Part shown: piece by piece, positions 18,053 through 26,795 of the stretch
Position numbering within the stretch: the stretch's first letter is position 1
Layout of the letters: each line of letters begins with the position of its first letter
DNA from: Streptomyces griseorubiginosus
GTDB taxonomy: Bacteria; Actinomycetota; Actinomycetes; Streptomycetales; Streptomycetaceae
Length of the DNA: 64,000 bases
Direction: 5' to 3'
Assembly: GCF_001514195.1 (NCBI RefSeq)
Contig: NZ_KQ948748.1
Location: 1 to 64,000, forward strand
Position numbers and translations under genes: made by a program
The notes under the pieces: generated by a model
The model's database searches: none
What the model saw: only the letters and a program-made list of their open reading frames with translations
What the model was told of the DNA's origin: nothing

Positions 18053-18832
18053 ATGCGTATACGTGCTGCGGCGATGGCCGGGACCACGTCCGCCGCCCTG
18101 CTGCTGACCGCTGGGACAGGTGTTCCGGCGCACGCCGACGGCCAACCGGTCATCACCAAGGTCGTGGTCAACAAGGGCAAGAACATCGTGGTCGGCCCCA
18201 CCACCGTCACCAAGTTCAGCGCCCAGGTCACCGCCACTGATCCGTCCGGCGTGATCGTGGCAGACGTGCAGCTGTGGCGCGGCCCCTCCTTCGACGACCG
18301 CACGGGCGCAATCTCCTACGACGCCCCCAACTGCCATGCCGACAGCTCCACGACCACCACCTGCACCATGAACTTCCAGGTCATGGCCGACACCCGCGAC
18401 ATGACCAACGCCCTGTCCAACGCGAAGGCCGGCACCTGGCACATCTACGCCAGCGCCTTCTCCAAGGACCGCGTCCAGACCACCATCGACTCCTGGGCGA
18501 CCGTCAACGTCCAGCGAAGGTCCCAGCTGACCGCGAACGCGGCCCCCGAGCCGGTGAAGAAGGGCAAGACCCTCACCGTCACCGGCAAGCTCTCCCGCGC
18601 CAACTGGGACACCCGCAAGTACGCCGGCTACAGCGGCCAACGCGTGAAACTCCAGTACCGGCCCAAAAACAGCAGCACCTACACCACCCTCAAGACCGTC
18701 ACCACCAGCAGCACCGGCGAGTTGAAGACCACCGTCAAAGCCACCGCCGACGGCTACTACCGCTACTCCTTCCCCGGCACCACGACCACCCCGGCCATCA
18801 ACGCCGCCGGCGACTACGTCGACGTGACGTAA
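18053..18832 (+). CDS. Secreted protein, DUF5707-like
   Basis: 259 residues with a clear Sec signal (MRIRAAAMAGTTSAALLLTA, cleavage near AHA-D). The mature part has an Ig-like beta domain (residues 30-160; VVVNKGKNIVVGPTT, TCTMNFQVMADTRDM) typical of the DUF5707 family, and a C-terminal Ig-like domain of the kind seen in Streptomyces cell-surface proteins (GKTLTVTGKLSRANWDTRKY, GQRVKLQYRPKNSSTYTTLK). It lies about 80 bp after the second FG-GAP gene in the same direction, making a three-gene secreted cluster. Function is unknown. Confidence 0.75.
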   Translation: MRIRAAAMAGTTSAALLLTAGTGVPAHADGQPVITKVVVNKGKNIVVGPTTVTKFSAQVTATDPSGVIVADVQLWRGPSFDDRTGAISYDAPNCHADSSTTTTCTMNFQVMADTRDMTNALSNAKAGTWHIYASAFSKDRVQTTIDSWATVNVQRRSQLTANAAPEPVKKGKTLTVTGKLSRANWDTRKYAGYSGQRVKLQYRPKNSSTYTTLKTVTTSSTGELKTTVKATADGYYRYSFPGTTTTPAINAAGDYVDVT

Positions 18833-19116
18833 AACCCGCCTGAAGGGGTCGTTCCCGGGGCCCTCTCGTGACGGCCATCGAGGTAGGACCGCAGGGAAGC
18901 GAGCCCTGGACGTGCCATGGTCAACGCCCGATGAAGTGGCACCAGGGTGCCGCACAACTGAGTCGTGCCGGCCCTTGCCTCCGCTCCGCCTGGGGCCGGT
19001 GTCTTCGTGATGAAGACGGCCTGCCGGACCCAGGCACGCCGGCAATGCGCGCGGGGGTGGCACGACTGGGCCGTCTCTTCGCGCTGGTGTCAGTGCCGCG
19101 TGCCACACTGCCGGCC

Positions 19117-19914
19117 ATGTCGCTCGCTGATCTCACTCTCGACCTGTGGCGGACCTTCGACGAGGTCACCGCCCGGCGGATCGCCCAGGATGCCGCTGCC
19201 CACGTCGGCGGCCGGGTATCGCTCGTCGAGGCCACGGAACACCTCGGCGCTTCACTTCACCGCGTCCGAATCGAACGGGACGGGCAGGAGTTCGCCCTGA
19301 TACCCGGAGGCCGCGTGTGCGTGGGCTTGGACCTCAACACCTGGCAGCCGACCGCGCAGCAGGCCGCAGACTACGCCGGGAGCCTGGAACAGGGCTACGG
19401 CTACGGGCCAGATCTGCGGAGCCACCTCGAGCGGATCCTCAGCGCTCGCCGCAGCGTTGACCTGGCCACCGTCCTCATGGCCGTGGAGGACGAGAACCTG
19501 ACCGAACCTCCAGCGGACATGCCGGCCGCCCTCTCCCTGCGTGGTCTGCGCATGCCGAGCTCAGACGAGTGGGAACACGCCTGCGGCGCCGGGGCGGACA
19601 CCCTGTTCCGCTGGGGCGACGACTGTCCCCTCGACCGCATCCCCTACGGGGACGACACCGGCCCCCACAACCAGCTGAACGCCTTCGGTCTGCACATCGC
19701 CTACGACACCTACCGCGCCGAGCTGACCAGCGATGTCACCGCCGTCCACGGCGGCGACGGGGGCGAGTCGGTGTGCGGCGGCTACGGCCACCTGCTGGCC
19801 TGGCTCCCCTTGGCGACAGCCAACCGCAACCCCGACATGGCCGAGTTCGTGTACGGACCAGACGGAGAGGACATGTACGAAGACTTCTCCACGCGACCGG
19901 TGCTCACGCTCTGA
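19117..19914 (+). CDS. FGE-sulfatase (SUMF1)-like domain protein
   Basis: 265 residues. The C-terminal half contains RGLRMPSSDEWEHACGAGAD, then LFRWGDDCPLDR and NAFGLHIAYDTYRAELTSD, the scaffold of formylglycine-generating-enzyme-type domains (PTEAEWEYACRAG...RWGD...N.FGL). The copper-binding active-site cysteine pair of true FGE is not evident, so catalysis is doubtful. The N-terminal 140 residues are unassigned. No strong ribosome-binding site precedes the chosen ATG. No sulfatase gene is nearby. Confidence 0.6.
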   Translation: MSLADLTLDLWRTFDEVTARRIAQDAAAHVGGRVSLVEATEHLGASLHRVRIERDGQEFALIPGGRVCVGLDLNTWQPTAQQAADYAGSLEQGYGYGPDLRSHLERILSARRSVDLATVLMAVEDENLTEPPADMPAALSLRGLRMPSSDEWEHACGAGADTLFRWGDDCPLDRIPYGDDTGPHNQLNAFGLHIAYDTYRAELTSDVTAVHGGDGGESVCGGYGHLLAWLPLATANRNPDMAEFVYGPDGEDMYEDFSTRPVLTL

Positions 19915-20039
19915 GTAATCGCGTGCAGACGGCCCGATCGTCGACCATCTCACCTCTGGCGGGACGGGCTCGCTCCCCCGCCCCACGGTGAGGGCGAAGA
20001 GTCCGCGCTGCCAGGCCGACTTCCTAGGACAGGTGTGTA

Positions 20040-20489
20040 ATGGGAGGTGAGGTGGTCCAGGCAGAGAGCAGAGCCATGAGCGACCGCACACACAAGCACC
20101 AGCTGCCGCCGGTGCACACCACGGCGGACTGGAGGACACCCCAGTGGGGTGCCAGCGTTCCGGCCCGGGAGGTGTTCCCCGGCTACGGCGGGCCCATCGA
20201 TCCCGGGCAGCGGGAAGCGGAGCTGACGCGGTTTGTCGGCGCCATGACGGCGCGCGGGTGGACCGAGGTCCACCGCATGCCTGGCGCCGTCCTCCTCGCC
20301 CAGGTGCAGCGCCCCAACAGGGCGGCGGCCGCCGGTGTGGGCGCGACTGGCGTCGCAGCCGGCGCAGCGGTCGGCGGGGCTGGCATCCTGGGCGTGCTCG
20401 GCGGCATCTGCGTGATCATTCTGGGCTTGGTTCTGACCCTCACGATCATCGGTGCCATCATCGGCATCCCGCAGCTGGCGCAGCCATGA
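20040..20489 (+). CDS. Small membrane-anchored protein
   Basis: 149 residues from an ATG behind AGGACAGG; a later ATG at 20076 is possible. The first 95 residues are polar; residues 98-140 are Gly/Ala-rich and then strongly hydrophobic (GILGVLGGICVIILGLVLTL), giving one or two membrane segments at the C-terminus. The stop overlaps the next start (ATGA). No family is recognised. Tail-anchored topology is my inference. Confidence 0.6.
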   Translation: MGGEVVQAESRAMSDRTHKHQLPPVHTTADWRTPQWGASVPAREVFPGYGGPIDPGQREAELTRFVGAMTARGWTEVHRMPGAVLLAQVQRPNRAAAAGVGATGVAAGAAVGGAGILGVLGGICVIILGLVLTLTIIGAIIGIPQLAQP

Positions 20490-20653
20490 TCACCGGGGGT
20501 ACGGCCGCGGTCACCGCCGGCGGTGCGGTCGGAGCGACCGGAGCGGCGGTCGGCATCAGCGGTGTCGCCTCCCGCGACCAGACACAGCGCGTCCAGGCAT
20601 GGGTCGACGAGACAGGGCGCATCTTCACCAAGGACATGCCCCCCGGTCCCTGA
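20486..20653 (+). CDS. Small 55-residue protein coupled to the preceding gene
   Basis: ATG overlaps the upstream TGA in ATGA. The product begins with a Gly/Ala/Thr-rich segment (MITGGTAAVTAGGAVGATGA) and ends in a charged helix (RVQAWVDETGRIFTK). The overlap and codon use argue for a real gene working with the membrane protein before it. No homologue recognised. Confidence 0.5.
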   Translation: MITGGTAAVTAGGAVGATGAAVGISGVASRDQTQRVQAWVDETGRIFTKDMPPGP

Positions 20654-20832
20654 CGGTGTCCGTCGCATCCTGCTGGGCCGTCAGACACCGGCTGGCCGTC
20701 GCGCCGTGCACCGGTCCCCCGACGACGAGGTCGAGCTGACAGACCTCGGCGGTAGGTCCGCGATCTCCAGGGCGGGACAACAACCGGCGTTCAGTTCCCT
20801 GACCGACCGGATCCTTGCAGTCGGAGTGCTGT

Positions 20833-21708
20833 TCACCGGTCCGGCTCGTACGGCGGGATGGTCCAGCGCAGCACCGCCTCGCCTGCGCGGGCTTCGAGGG
20901 TGGCGGGGTAGACCTGACCGTAGGCCCGCTCTCCGTGGTGGCGCATGGAGTGATCCCCGGGATCCCAGCCCAGGCCGAGGACTTGGCAGGCGTCGAAGTC
21001 GATGGTGCCGGCGAGCAGAGGGTGGCTCCATCCGGCCCGGGTGAACCGGTGGAAGTCGGTGTGAGGGTCGACGGCGACCATCAGGCCCTTGCCGGGCCCT
21101 TCGCGCATCCAGGTCCGCAGCCGTTCGGCGACGGCTTCGGCCTCCTCGAGCGGGAGGTCGAGCCATCCGCGTGGGCCGTGTCCGCTGGAGTGCTGCGGGA
21201 TGCGGTCGCCGCCGAACTCGGCATGGACGGTGTCTTCGTACTTTCCCCAGTAGGTGACGTCCGCCAGGCCGTCGGTGGACGGGCCGCCCAGGCCGGTGAA
21301 ACCGTCCAGCGCCCGGGCGTCGCCGAGGACCATGCCGCACCGGTCGACCGGCAGGTCTCCGAATTGCAGGGGCTCGCCCGCATCGGGGCCGGGCCAGGGC
21401 AGGCCGAGCTCTACCTCCAGGACGGCGATCGTCGGTGCCCCGTCGAAGGGTGAAGGTGAGGTCCGGGCCCGTACCTGCAGGGGCCGGTCGGCGGCTGCGG
21501 CTACGGCGATCGCCTCGCACATCCAAGCCGATGGCTCGGTGCCGTCAGGTCCGTGCAGGTGGCCGCCGCCGGCGGCTATCGCGGCCCGGGCACGCTCGGA
21601 CAGCGGTCCCCCGACCTGCGGCCAGTAGTCGATCCAGCCCGCCATCCCCAGCACGAGCATCCCGGAGGGCGCGTTGACAGTGCCAAGGTCCACACCGGTC
21701 TCAGTCAT
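20833..21708 (-). CDS. Hypothetical protein
   Basis: 291 residues, acidic, no signal or membrane segment. It contains two regions of alternating strands and helices with a long conserved-looking stretch around RCGMVLGDARALDGFTG and PRGWLDLPLEEAEAVAERLR. No family recognised. The start at 21708 (ATG) is chosen; a TTG 36 bases upstream would add 12 residues. It is followed by a 180-bp gap containing no gene. It lies downstream of ku on the same strand. Confidence 0.6.
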   Translation of the reverse strand: MTETGVDLGTVNAPSGMLVLGMAGWIDYWPQVGGPLSERARAAIAAGGGHLHGPDGTEPSAWMCEAIAVAAAADRPLQVRARTSPSPFDGAPTIAVLEVELGLPWPGPDAGEPLQFGDLPVDRCGMVLGDARALDGFTGLGGPSTDGLADVTYWGKYEDTVHAEFGGDRIPQHSSGHGPRGWLDLPLEEAEAVAERLRTWMREGPGKGLMVAVDPHTDFHRFTRAGWSHPLLAGTIDFDACQVLGLGWDPGDHSMRHHGERAYGQVYPATLEARAGEAVLRWTIPPYEPDR

Positions 21709-21831
21709 CCGCTGATTCAACAGGCTCGGAACCGAAAGGATCAAGGTGCAGTCGCGTCCGACGTACGCGTGGAACCGCCATGCGGGGCGCGCGCCGGTAG
21801 CGGCGGGCGAGAGGTACGCAAGGAAGCACTA

Positions 21832-22752
21832 CTAGGCGCTGCGCGGCCTGCGCCCGGTCGTCTTCTTCGCCGTGGTCTTCTTCGCGGCCGTCTTCTTGGC
21901 CGGCTGCTTCTTCGCCGTCTTCTTGGCGTTGGTCTTCTTCGGGAGTTCGTGTACCTCGGCGTCCTCGCCGCGGGAGGCCTTGGCCTTCTGTACGGACTCC
22001 TGCAACGCGGCCATCAGGTCCAGCACCTGCCCCTGCGGCGCTTCCTGCTCGGGTTCGGCGGGCAGAGGCTTGTCCTCCCGCTTCGCCTCGATCACCTTCG
22101 CCAGGGCCTCCGTGTAGGTGTCGCGGAGGTCGTCGCCGTCCAGGTCGTCGCGGGTCATGGAGTCCATGAGCGCCAGGGCGCCCTCGATCTCGTCCTCGTC
22201 CAGTTCGACGGCCGGCGGGAACAGCTCGGCCGGGGAGCGGACCTCGTCCGGCCAGCGCATGGCGTGCAGCACGAGCACGTCCCCGCGCACCCGCATCAGC
22301 CCGAGCCTCTCCCTTCCGGACCACGCGTACTTGGCGACGGCCACCTTCGAGGAGCGGCCGAGGGCCTGGACGAGGAGTTTGTAGGGCTTGGCTGCGACAG
22401 CGCCGTCGGGGGTGAGGTAGTAGCCGTCGCCGATGCGGAGCGGGTCGATGGACTCCAGGGGCACGAACGCGGCGACTTCGATCGCCTTCGCGGTGGGCAG
22501 CGGGAGGTTGCTGAGGTCCTCGTCTGTGATCGCGACGACCTGGTCGCGGGCGTACTCGTAGCCCTTGCCGATCTCCGCGTTGGCCAGCTCGCGGTCCTCG
22601 AGCTCACACACCTTCTTGACCCGCACCCGGCCCATGTCTTCGAGGTGGTACTGGTGGAACGCGATCGAGTGGTTCTCGGTGGCACTCACCACGTGGATTG
22701 GTACCGTGACCAGGCCAAACGAGATGGCGCCGCTCCACACGGTTCGGGGCAT
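21832..22752 (-). CDS. ku: Ku homologue, non-homologous end joining
   Basis: 306 residues. The N-terminus (MPRTVWSGAISFGLVTVPIH) and the core (KKVCELEDRELANAEIGKGYEY, DQVVAITDEDL) are diagnostic of bacterial Ku, which encircles DNA ends as a homodimer and recruits LigD. After about residue 260 comes a lysine/alanine/threonine tail (repeated KKT/AKK) of the type that extends Ku's DNA-binding in actinobacteria. No ligD is present in the window. On a linear replicon Ku could handle broken or uncapped ends. The ATG has no strong upstream site but the N-terminus is canonical. Confidence 0.93.
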   Translation of the reverse strand: MPRTVWSGAISFGLVTVPIHVVSATENHSIAFHQYHLEDMGRVRVKKVCELEDRELANAEIGKGYEYARDQVVAITDEDLSNLPLPTAKAIEVAAFVPLESIDPLRIGDGYYLTPDGAVAAKPYKLLVQALGRSSKVAVAKYAWSGRERLGLMRVRGDVLVLHAMRWPDEVRSPAELFPPAVELDEDEIEGALALMDSMTRDDLDGDDLRDTYTEALAKVIEAKREDKPLPAEPEQEAPQGQVLDLMAALQESVQKAKASRGEDAEVHELPKKTNAKKTAKKQPAKKTAAKKTTAKKTTGRRPRSA

Positions 22753-22924
22753 GGCTGACCTCCGCGACGACCCCGAGCCCCATCAGCCTACGAGTGCCAC
22801 TCCTGTCCCGCATGCGCGCCGGCATCCCGGGGCGCACGCTGGTGGCATGGCCACGCCTCAGCCAGTGGTGATCTAACCGCCCGGTTCGGACGGCGGCCGC
22901 CGCGTCCGCGTAGACGATCGGTTC

Positions 22925-23062
22925 GTGGGGCTGGCGTACCGGGTGATCGATGTCGTCGAGTTCCTGCGCCAGGCGGGCCTGGACGACGTCGACGACGTGT
23001 GGGTGGAGCAGTCGGCGCTGATCGAGTGGCGTGGGATCGGCCCTGAAGAGTGGGGTTCGTGA
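22925..23062 (+). pseudogene. Possible short gene fragment
   Basis: A 45-codon frame with good codon bias encoding VGLAYRVIDVVEFLRQAGLD and ending EWRGIGPEEWGS-stop. There is no ribosome-binding site, and coding character seems to extend upstream without an ATG, so it may be the 3' end of a lost gene. Very uncertain. Confidence 0.25.
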
Positions 23063-23081
23063 TGCCCCGGATGGCTGCCTT

Positions 23082-23867
23082 TCACCTGACCTGATCGAGC
23101 GTGCTCAGCAAGAGTCGGCAGTTGGTGACTGCCTCGTAGCTGCCGCCCAGGGGCTGAAAGCGATAAGAGTGGCGCCGGGCCGACCACAACCCTTTCCATG
23201 CGGCGTATGGCCGCATCGCGTCCACCCATGTGCACTGCCCGAGCCATGCCCGGGCATGCGCGGTACTGCGGAAGTATCGCCGCAGCTCGCGCTCCAGGAC
23301 GCCATGGTCGAAGGCTGCGTTATAGATGAGGCAGCGGCGGTGGTGCAGGAGCTGGCCGAGGTGATGTGCAATCGCGGCGAAGGATGGCGCGTCTGCGACC
23401 TGCTGGCGGGTGATGCCGTGCAGTGCGGTCGCCGCGGGGGCGATGTCGGCGAGCGGGTTGAGGTGTTCGTTGAAGAGCACGGTGCCGTGGCGGTCCGTCA
23501 CGCCGATCTGCACCGCCCACGGTTCGGTGAGCGCGGTGGTCTGCACGTCGAGCACGACCAGGCGGGGGTCGGCGAGGATGCCGTGGACCCACCGCCGGAC
23601 CCGTTCGTGCTCCGTCCGCCAGGAGGCGGGGCGCCGCAGCGCGCGGACGGCGTCGTCCAAGTGGGTGTGCTGTTCCCGGAGTGTCTGGACGTGCCAGTTC
23701 CGGCCGGAGTCGAACTGGGCGTGGACGGTGCCGAGGTAGCGGGCATCTTCGTAGAGCGCCCAGGTCGGCCGGTCGGTGTCGCCGGGCCGGACGAAGCAGA
23801 CGGCTCTGGTGTCGATGGTGCGGGTGAACAGATGGCCCAGGCTGGGTGTGAGGTCAGGCGAAAGCAT
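23082..23867 (-). CDS. DnaQ-fold exonuclease-like protein with altered active site
   Basis: 261 residues. The DnaQ/RNase T fold is recognisable from LVVLDVQTTAL (Exo I), NAAFDHGVLERELRRYF (Exo II) and a C-terminal SYEAVTNCRLLL (Exo III). Exo I is normally D-x-E and here is D-V-Q; Exo III normally ends H-x-A-x-x-D-C and here is Y-E-A-V-T-N-C. Two acidic metal ligands are therefore replaced by amides, which predicts weak or no 3'-5' exonuclease activity and perhaps a binding role. The first 80 residues form an extra N-terminal domain. The start lies 14 bases inside the upstream gene, making it the last of a four-gene coupled operon. Confidence 0.75.
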   Translation of the reverse strand: MLSPDLTPSLGHLFTRTIDTRAVCFVRPGDTDRPTWALYEDARYLGTVHAQFDSGRNWHVQTLREQHTHLDDAVRALRRPASWRTEHERVRRWVHGILADPRLVVLDVQTTALTEPWAVQIGVTDRHGTVLFNEHLNPLADIAPAATALHGITRQQVADAPSFAAIAHHLGQLLHHRRCLIYNAAFDHGVLERELRRYFRSTAHARAWLGQCTWVDAMRPYAAWKGLWSARRHSYRFQPLGGSYEAVTNCRLLLSTLDQVR

Positions 23868-24420
23868 GCGCAGGGGCCTTGGAGACGAAAGGGGTCAGGG
23901 GCAGGCCGTGCGCCATCCAGTTGTGGAAGGCCTCGGCGGTGTAGAGGACGCCGCTGCCCGAGAGGCGACCGGGTTGTTTGGGATGGCAGCGGTTGATCCG
24001 CAGGACCAGGTGCAGGCCGTCGGCCTGCTGTGACTCCCCGAGGTCGAGGTGGACCGGGCGGCGGCAGGCGTCGAGGGTCTCGCGGGGCCTGCTCCAGGCG
24101 AAGTTGACGTGTTCTCGCCCGGGTGTCATGGCGAGGCGCAGGCGACCGCTTCGGTGGGCGTCGCAGGCGTCGAAGAGCCAGACCATCGTGCCGTAGACGC
24201 GCTCGCGCAGTTCGATATCGACGCGGGACAGGTGCCCGTACTGCAGCTCCACGATGTGCCCGCACGGAGTCAGGACGTCGCCTTCCAAGTCGCCGCGCGG
24301 AACGAACTGCTGGTTGCTGCTCAGCCCGGCACGCCAGCCTTGGTTCCAGGGCCCCTCGCCGCGTACGCGGGAGGGGCCGAGGTGGGCCCCGCACTTGGGG
24401 CACCTGGTGTGGGAGGGCAC
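23854..24420 (-). CDS. Zn-ribbon hypothetical protein
   Basis: 188 residues from a GTG sharing one base with the upstream stop (TAGTG) and preceded by AAGGCGG. A CPKCGAHL knuckle at the N-terminus and a later LTPCGHIVELQYGH may together bind zinc. The rest is mixed alpha/beta with no recognised family. Third gene of the four-gene unit that ends in the DnaQ-like protein, so a nucleic-acid-related role is likely but unproven. Confidence 0.6.
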   Translation of the reverse strand: MPSHTRCPKCGAHLGPSRVRGEGPWNQGWRAGLSSNQQFVPRGDLEGDVLTPCGHIVELQYGHLSRVDIELRERVYGTMVWLFDACDAHRSGRLRLAMTPGREHVNFAWSRPRETLDACRRPVHLDLGESQQADGLHLVLRINRCHPKQPGRLSGSGVLYTAEAFHNWMAHGLPLTPFVSKAPAHAFA

Positions 24421-25238
24421 TAGACCGCCTTGAGCTGGGTGTCCAGCCAAGTCACCGTGTCCGTGGTGAGACCGAGGTCCTCCGGTGACCGGCCGGCGGC
24501 GCGCAGCACTCCGGCGATGCTCGTTTCGGTGCGGTACGTGTTGATCAGGTCTTCCAGTACGGCGTCGGCTGCCTCGGCGCGGTCGAGGAAGTCCAGCTCG
24601 TCCTGCTGGACGCGCATCTGCCGGGACGCGTCCGACTGAATGTCGTAGAGGCGTCGGTGCTCGGTCCTGGCTTTGGTACGGCGTGCGGGGATGCTGGCCC
24701 TGAAGTCGGACCAGTGGACGATGAAGAGGGTCCCCTGGTGGCCGATGCCGGTGTTCTGGTCGTCCTGTGTGGTGCGGCCGGTGCCGCAGCCTCCGGTGAC
24801 CGTCACGGTAGTGCCCGCCTTCCCGGTGGCCGGTCCGGGGCTGCTCGTGCCCGTCGTGTCCTGATCGTCTGTGCCGGGTGGCGTGGGGCCCGGCGTGCTG
24901 TCCTGGGCATCGCCCGTGCCGGTCTCGGCGTCGGTGGTGTCCGGGCCGGTCACGATGACCGCAGAGCGGGCCTGGTCGTACTTCTGGTACTGCTGCTCGA
25001 GGTACTTGCCGGCGGGCGCGTTCGGGGCAAGGTACTGCTCGGCCACCCGGAAGGCGTGGCCGATGCCGTCACGCAGGTTCATGAGGATCAGCTCGCCCAT
25101 GATCTTGCGAAACTCGTAGGGGCTGTCGCCCGTTTTCGCGCTGGCCTGATCGCAGATGCCGGCCAGCCAGTGAGCGGTGTCGGGCGGGTAGCGGTCAAAA
25201 AAGAACGGCGCGTTGTCGCCGGGAACGTCGTTGGTCAT
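24420..25238 (-). CDS. Hypothetical protein with Thr/Gly-rich linker
   Basis: 272 residues; the ATG overlaps the upstream stop (ATGA), so the longer open frame upstream is rejected. An N-terminal helical domain (about 1-95, FRKIMGELILMNLRDGIGHA) is joined by a low-complexity Thr/Asp/Gly/Pro linker (100-165) to a C-terminal helical domain (HWSDFRASIPARRTKAR...) with a coiled-coil tendency. No family recognised. Second gene of the coupled unit. Confidence 0.6.
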   Translation of the reverse strand: MTNDVPGDNAPFFFDRYPPDTAHWLAGICDQASAKTGDSPYEFRKIMGELILMNLRDGIGHAFRVAEQYLAPNAPAGKYLEQQYQKYDQARSAVIVTGPDTTDAETGTGDAQDSTPGPTPPGTDDQDTTGTSSPGPATGKAGTTVTVTGGCGTGRTTQDDQNTGIGHQGTLFIVHWSDFRASIPARRTKARTEHRRLYDIQSDASRQMRVQQDELDFLDRAEAADAVLEDLINTYRTETSIAGVLRAAGRSPEDLGLTTDTVTWLDTQLKAV

Positions 25239-26296
25239 GCGGTCGTGCTCTCTACGAGGCGCAGGCCGCCGGGCCTGCGCGCGTGGGTGATGGTGGCAGC
25301 CCACTGGGCCACGTCGTCGGCGAGGTAGGTGACAAGCCGGACAAGGTCGTCGTCGGCGTCGGCGGCGACCTTGTCGGCGGGGTACCAGTCGGTGACGAAG
25401 GCGTTGAAGCGACCGACAGCACGGGCGAAGTCCTGCCGCCATTCGGCCAGTAGCAGTTCGTCGCTGGGCCGGGTGCCCCCGAGGACCTGGACGAGCTCAC
25501 GGAAGACGGCCTCTCCCGGCTCTTCGTCCGAAGCCTCGTCCGCTTCGTGCAGGGCCGCTGCGTGCGCCGTCGCCTGAAGCAGTTCGGGGTCCTCGCGCAG
25601 CACGGCGCGGGCCAGTGCGGGACGCTGGACGAGGTAGGCGGCGGTGACGGCGCGGGTCGCATCGTCATCGGCCCTGACTGCGCCGAGGATCGCCTCGCGG
25701 ACCTCGGGCTGATGGGCTTCGAACTGATGGACTGTGGTGGTGAGCGCCTTGCGTTCGGACTGGGCACCGGGGCGGCGGCTGGGCGGGATTGCCTTGCGGA
25801 CGGCCCTGAGGTAGTCGGCCTCTGTGACTTCGAGGACGTCGTTCTGCTCGGCCAGATCCATCAAGCCGCGTAGAACGGCGACCTTCTCAGCGAACTGCTC
25901 CTGGTCAAAGTCGCCCGGGCCACCGCCGAGGACAACCTGGTACAGCGTGGTGAACGAGACGTACACCTTGGAGTCCAGGACGGGCTGGCGCTGCTGCGGC
26001 TTCCACCGATGGGCCAGCAGGCGGCATTTACGCAGTGTGTGGGGCGACCACTCGAGCCGCGCGGTGAGCACATCGAGCTGCGCCTCGGTGACGTAGCGGG
26101 AGCCGGGCTTCGCCGGCGGCCCGTACTTCGCCACGAGCCAGTCGCCGACCGCGAAGCGCGTGGCCCGGAACTCGCGGCCTGTGGTGGAGCCGCGAGTGAC
26201 GATGCGTACGATCTCCTCGAACTCCGCCGGCGTACAGCCTGCTTCGTCCGCTTGGGGCTTTGTCCAAAACGACGGGGACGGCGTGGTCATCCTCAT
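25235..26296 (-). CDS. Hypothetical DNA-binding-like protein, first gene of four-gene unit
   Basis: 353 residues. Residues 60-110 (RYVTEAQLDVLTARLEWSPH, TLRKCRLLAHRW) look like a helix-turn-helix and recall the regulators annotated in Streptomyces plasmids as DUF6192-like, but I am not certain of the family. The remainder is helical with an acidic middle. GGAG precedes two in-frame ATGs at 26296 and 26290. It leads three overlapping downstream genes, so it may regulate or scaffold the unit. Confidence 0.6.
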   Translation of the reverse strand: MRMTTPSPSFWTKPQADEAGCTPAEFEEIVRIVTRGSTTGREFRATRFAVGDWLVAKYGPPAKPGSRYVTEAQLDVLTARLEWSPHTLRKCRLLAHRWKPQQRQPVLDSKVYVSFTTLYQVVLGGGPGDFDQEQFAEKVAVLRGLMDLAEQNDVLEVTEADYLRAVRKAIPPSRRPGAQSERKALTTTVHQFEAHQPEVREAILGAVRADDDATRAVTAAYLVQRPALARAVLREDPELLQATAHAAALHEADEASDEEPGEAVFRELVQVLGGTRPSDELLLAEWRQDFARAVGRFNAFVTDWYPADKVAADADDDLVRLVTYLADDVAQWAATITHARRPGGLRLVESTTA

Positions 26297-26445
26297 GCGC
26301 TCCGTGTGGGAAGGCCACCCACACTGAGCAGCCGGGCACGGAGAGTAGCCACATTCGCGACTCGCCTACTTTGAGTGATGATCCGGTTGGGGCGGCGCAA
26401 GGGCGTCATCTTGCGCGCATGGCATCAACTCCGCGCGCGGGAAGA

Positions 26446-26724
26446 TCACCTCCGAGGGTGAACCGGCGCCTCGGCGCCAGTGTGCGCCGCACGCCGCGCG
26501 TAGTCACAGGCCGTTGCCCAGAGCCAGCGCTTCGCCATGGGGTGCTCAACCGTCGCAGCCGCCTCCGCGTTCGCCGCGGCGTACCCCCATCGCTCCCGCC
26601 GCAACCCCGAGCACTGCTGCTCAACGGCACGCAGGCACATGGCAAGGTGCAGGATGCGCCCCCGCAACCCGCACAAAGGGTCCCCCGCGGAAGTGGCTGC
26701 GGAGTCAACGAAATCCTCGGACAT
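26446..26724 (-). CDS. Small hypothetical protein
   Basis: 92 residues from the internal ATG at 26724, mostly helical (GLRGRILHLAMCLRAVEQQC), with a Trp-rich C-terminal part. No strong ribosome-binding site. Codon bias is reasonable but the opposite strand is also open, so the call is tentative. Confidence 0.35.
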   Translation of the reverse strand: MSEDFVDSAATSAGDPLCGLRGRILHLAMCLRAVEQQCSGLRRERWGYAAANAEAAATVEHPMAKRWLWATACDYARRAAHTGAEAPVHPRR

Positions 26725-26795
26725 AAGGGCAACCCTGCCCCACCGACGAGGCCACGCCGACACGGCCGGGCCCAACACCGGAGCCCGTGTTAGAC

